Shown: positions 59,880-64,000 of the stretch, one piece after another
Layout of the letters: each line of letters opens with the position of its first letter
Position numbering within the stretch: the first letter of the stretch is position 1
Assembly (NCBI GenBank): GCA_021904315.1
Contig: CM038920.1
Coordinates: 11,470,001 to 11,534,000, forward strand
Source: Sphagnum magellanicum
Taxonomy: Eukaryota > Streptophyta > Sphagnopsida > Sphagnales > Sphagnaceae
DNA length: 64,000 bases
Reading direction: 5' to 3'
Program-made: the position numbers and the translations under genes
The notes under the pieces: generated by a model
The model's database searches: none
What the model saw: the letters and a program-made list of their open reading frames with translations, nothing else
Told to the model about the DNA's origin: nothing

Positions 59880-62800
59880 TGCTATTCTACCCCAAGATTG
59901 TCTCTGTATATCCACACCTATTCAGACAAGAGCTATAGCTGCCCAGTAGAGACTTCATTCTTGACATGTTTTCACTTTGTTAGTTAGCAAGTGCAACTGC
60001 AAGAGGAAGAGTGAAAGATGGCTTTGATCTCAAGATTTGCATGTAGAGCTGTTGTTGCATTCACGTTGCTGATACTGAGATATTGAACAAACTTGGGTTC
60101 GTTGAGATTTCAAACTGCATCTATGGGCCAAAATCATGACCTGAAGAAAAATGGGCAGATGGATGAAACTGGAACAGCTAGGTGCAATACTTGTTTCAGA
60201 TTCAATCAGAGTACACCCATGATGCCCATTCAGTTTCACTGGGGTGTAATACATTTGTATGTCATCGAGGTCTGCTTGTTCAAGCTCGATCCAAAAATTT
60301 TCTGTATTATGAAGATAGTTTTGATTTCCTGTTTCAGATCATTTCCTCCTGGAGGGTTTTAAGAATTGAATGTCAGAAAATGGGCGGTTGTGGTTTTCTA
60401 CTCAAACCAATGGGTTCCCTTTGTCAACTTGGTACCTGATTTTAGGTGTATTTGGGCAAAATCTAACATTTGATCTAGTAGTTGCTGTTGCAGATTTTAA
60501 AGTCCTGTTAGAGCTGTATCTGGATGTTGATCAACAAACCCTATGAGGGAGCTTCAATTCCACCCAGTGCATAATTGTTTGGCAACTCTGTAAGTAGCAG
60601 TGAGTTCAGTGATTGTGCTTGATCCCAAGATAGATAAACTTGTCTCCTGGAACCTCCAATTCAGTTTATGAACAGCAGCCACACAAAAATTCCCAAAAAA
60701 ATTCAGGTGCATTTGTGCCTGAACTATTGTTACTCTGTTGACAACACAATCAGAAAAGGCAAACCCATTACCTCAGCTATTTGCAGTAACAGAGCACTGG
60801 ACGAACAAGCACTCCATAGTAGCTCTACTCTATTTGCTGTAATGCAAACTTGACTCAAAATTAAGAAAGATACAGAGTGCAGACTAATGCAACAGAAAAA
60901 AGAAAGCCAAACACATGAGATTGCCTGATTTCCAGCTGCAGTGAACCAGCACCAGTGCCCAATCAACATGGTTAGTGGAGTTCTTCAATTCTTTTTGCTG
61001 AACCTAGGGTAACAGGGCTGGTCTTAGTACACTTGAGAACTTAGAGGACTGGAGTGATTTGGATTGAGCTCTAATGGCTTTGGGGTTAAAAGATGGGATG
61101 TAGAACTCCTGTAGGCACTTCTAACACCCTTTAGATCGCCTCATTTGATTAAGGGACACTCAAGACACGGGCTACCAAAGCAAGGGGTGTTGCTGGGTAA
61201 AAAAATCTCCACGAAACTTCAAACACCCCTATCTTCAAGCAATTGAACTCCTATCAACTTCTATCAAGTAGTGGCATTGCCATGCAACATATTGGTCTAC
61301 TCTAACCCCCCCCTCCCTTTCCTCTTTGTTCTTCCATTTTTTGTTCCTAGGGTGGGAGAGTTTGGTCTAAGCTCTCTTCTTGGTTCCCGCTTGTTGCTTT
61401 TTTGTGTGCTATGTTCATTTTCTAATTGTGTTGCCTTTGTCTTCTAATCACATTTCTTTGTCCTAATCACATTGCTTCATTTTTTTGGTCACTTTGCCTC
61501 ATGTCTTGGTCTCATTATCTTTGTCTTTTGGTCACATTGCCTTCATCAATCTTCATCATCATCGTTTTGATCGTGTTCACATTATTATTATGGTTTTGAT
61601 TGTAGTTGTGTTGTTCTTTGTCTTGCTAATTGTAATATTTGTTTTGTTGGTTGTAATCTTTGGTTGTGATCTTCTCGTTTTGTTGGTACCCTAAACCCTC
61701 CCCCTCTTCTTCTTTTACTTGTTAATTGTTTATTTGAAGTTGCTACAAATGTGTTATAAAGTTTTCTTTTGCTTATTGTTGGGCCTTTGCTTGTTGTCTT
61801 GCCATCTTTTGACCTTTTATTGTTTAACCAAAGTTGACACCTCTATAGTCAAATGGGTGAGCTCACATTTTAACTTGGAAGTTTTAGTGAAGTCTTTGTT
61901 TTGTTGTTGCAATTTTATGGTTGATTAAGTTGATGAAGTTTGGCCATTGCTATTTTTAAAGTTCCTTTTGAGTTGTTTCTTTAACCCTTAGGTTGGGGTT
62001 CCAAAAAAAGGAAAAAGGTCTCCAAGATTTTCATGGGGCTACTTTTTGCAAATCACATTTACTTGAAACAAATTTAAATGAGAAAATTTGAATAATCCAA
62101 TTTAAATAATTTATGTGATAGTGGTGAGTTTTCACATTCATACATAATTGTGTATGAATATTTTGGTTTATAGCTAAAAATGCAAAAAATCCCAAAATGA
62201 GTTTCAATGGATAATCAAACATGTTTTTTTGCAAGATTATTTCTTACACATGTGACCTGCACCCAAAGTTAGATATTTTGAACTCATTAAATGTAAATTT
62301 TTATTAAGTGGTTTTTTAAATGAATATTTTGCTTTGCATCATTTTCCTTCAAAATTTCAAGACTTTGAAATTTTTGTATGATTTGGTTTTTCATCAAGTT
62401 CATTTAATGAACATGTACTTTCATAGAAGAAGGCATGTTTTTGTTCTACAAAAATTTTGAAATTAATTATATGACTTTATGCATACCTTTTTATTCCTTT
62501 TTTAAAAAATGCAGTTTAGACACTTGATATAATTAATTTACAAAACTCAAAATGACATTTACATAATATCCAAATTATTTTTATTAATTTAATAAGACAT
62601 CATTTTATCTATTGGCGTACAACCATCCATTACAACTATAATAATGCAAGATAAACAAAAATCCAAAGTTATCCTTTGTAATCCTTTAAAGACAAGTCAT
62701 TCCTTTTTGGTACCCTATCTTTAATACACCCCCTTATTAGTGATCTTGTAGTTCAAGTAGATTGTTTTTCCACCTTTTATCTCTTTCAGTTTTGTTTGAT

Positions 62801-63027
62801 TGTTTTTTTAATTTCCTTTTCAATTGCCTTTTGTTGCATGATGTTCAAATATTGATTGAAAGTCACCACATGGTTTTGTAAGAATTTTTTTGTGCCTTGA
62901 ACATTTGTTTTTGCAACTATGTTTTTTGGAACTACAATCCAAACAAACATAATCCCCCCACAACCTCCTTAAATATTTTTCCCTTGTGTTCCTTCCATTA
63001 TGTGAACTTGAGATGTTTGCATACAAC
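59880..63027. other. 3' flank of NRPB7 and AT-rich gene-free stretch
   Basis: 59880 to about 61300 has near-gene composition but no recognisable frame; it presumably includes the 3' UTR. Beyond 61300 the sequence is T-rich and then AT-rich without exon patterns, RNA genes or clear repeats. Confidence 0.55.
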
Positions 63028-63177
63028 CACTACAACAAAATGCATCCATGTACACCAAGTGATTTCATTGGATTTTGAATGAGTTCACTGGTCCTAGAAA
63101 ATGGGGCCTAATGGGGATGTAGTGAATTCACTAGTTTAGTGAACAGGGACTAATGAACTATGCTCACATTTTGTAGG
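63028..63177. mobile_element. Possible CACTA-type MITE
   Basis: Starts with CACTACAACAAAATG, the canonical plant CACTA (En/Spm) terminal motif. It ends with a degenerate inverted counterpart (CATTTTGTAGG). Subterminal inverted pairs of GTTCACTGGTCC and GGACTAATGAAC type lie inside. No coding capacity. No clean 3-bp target duplication was found, so the right boundary is approximate. Confidence 0.5.
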
Positions 63178-64000
63178 AATGAATATTAAACATTCATAGT
63201 GAATCAAATTTCTTTCAAGTTGCTTTTAGGTATTTAACTTGAGATGTTTGGATACACCACTTTTAACACTTATGGTAAATCTAGTTTTTTCAAATTCCTC
63301 TTGGGTATTTTTAATTCATGCCACTCTTTCAACTTCTTTTTGTGTATTTATACTCACATTCCTTATGTACATTCTCATCAATTAATATTCTTCTTGCATT
63401 TCATTATATTTATCTTACAATGTCATTCAATAGATGTTTTTCCTTGGTGAATTGTAGTTGAATCTAATTAAATATTATCGGGGAAGTTTAGATAGGGCCA
63501 TGGGTGGTGGTGCCTCGTGGTAAGGACTTGAAAATCATGGTAGATGTCATTTGCTACTTGTGATTTCACAAGTTGTTTTCTAATTCATGCAAACTATAAA
63601 GTTATAAGTTAATAATAAATGTGGGGTCAAAGCATGCAATGGAAGAGCCACTATGGAAACATATTTGTGATTTATGCCAGTTGAGTGATCCAACACAACA
63701 TTCTTGTGTAGACTACTAATTTATTCAATTAGAGTACAAAATGTGACATGTATATATTGGGGAATTATTGTCCATTTGATGAGATAATCTCATGGAAGTA
63801 CAATTGTTGCCTTACTCTATATGTAAAGATGATGATATCATTTTAGAAAATGAATGTTCATAAGGTTTTGAGATATGAATGGGAGCTTGGAACTTGTCAA
63901 AATGTGAGTGTAATTTTTCTCAAAAATTGGGTTTTTCTTTAAACATTTAGAAATTTTTGTGTTATAATGATAAAAAAGTTCTTTAAACTCTATTGTGATT
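63178..64000. other. AT-rich gene-free end of window
   Basis: AACTTGAGATGTTTGGATACACC near 63237 repeats a block just left of the CACTA-like element (near 63006), so the element sits between two short direct repeats. Nothing else was recognised to the window end. Confidence 0.5.

Noticed and set aside
61485-61694. 69-codon hydrophobic ORF, Val/Leu-rich
   Set aside because: The T-rich, TTGT-repetitive DNA explains the composition.

Overview
This is nuclear DNA from a plant. Five genes are recognisable by plant-type protein sequence and clean GT-AG intron structure, their products include plastid and urease-assembly proteins, and the interstitial telomere repeats are the plant type (TTTAGGG/CCCTAAA). 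The clade cannot be fixed by eye. It is a streptophyte, most likely a land plant. I give no species.

Layout. 1-701: last exons of a 20S proteasome beta-4 subunit gene (PBG1), plus strand. 2458-6711: complete 12-exon homogentisate phytyltransferase gene (VTE2-1 type, tocopherol synthesis), minus strand, convergent with PBG1. About 8.2-19.8 kb: AT-rich gene desert with hairpins and a dispersed repeat of about 320 bp. 20114 to about 24625: F-box gene of the SKIP31 family, plus strand. About 25.8-36.6 kb: second AT-rich desert with a 4-copy tandem repeat of about 130 bp, two facing interstitial telomere tracts and a MITE with an 8-bp flanking direct repeat. 36.6-41.4 kb: a long GA-rich leader, then a 787-codon uninterrupted ORF that I do not recognise and that carries internal repeats. 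42716-47879: complete 14-exon mitochondrial OXA2-type insertase with TPR tail, minus strand. 48288-49106: single-exon urease accessory protein UreF, plus strand, 408 bp from the divergent OXA2 start. 49406-49945: a 74-bp near-perfect palindrome followed by a 62-bp-unit minisatellite. 51666-51941: the 3' end of a dead Helitron. 57708-59879: complete 6-exon RNA polymerase II subunit RPB7 gene, plus strand. The rest, to 64000, is AT-rich and gene-free apart from a CACTA-like MITE near 63.1 kb.

The genes are unrelated housekeeping functions (protein turnover, vitamin E, ubiquitin ligation, mitochondrial membrane insertion, urease activation, transcription). They do not form a pathway cluster. The only likely shared regulation is the short divergent OXA2-ureF intergenic region. 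Exon boundaries were derived by hand from reading frame, splice consensus and recalled family sequence. All internal exons of VTE2-1, OXA2 and NRPB7 keep phase exactly. The SKIP31 terminal exon is uncertain.
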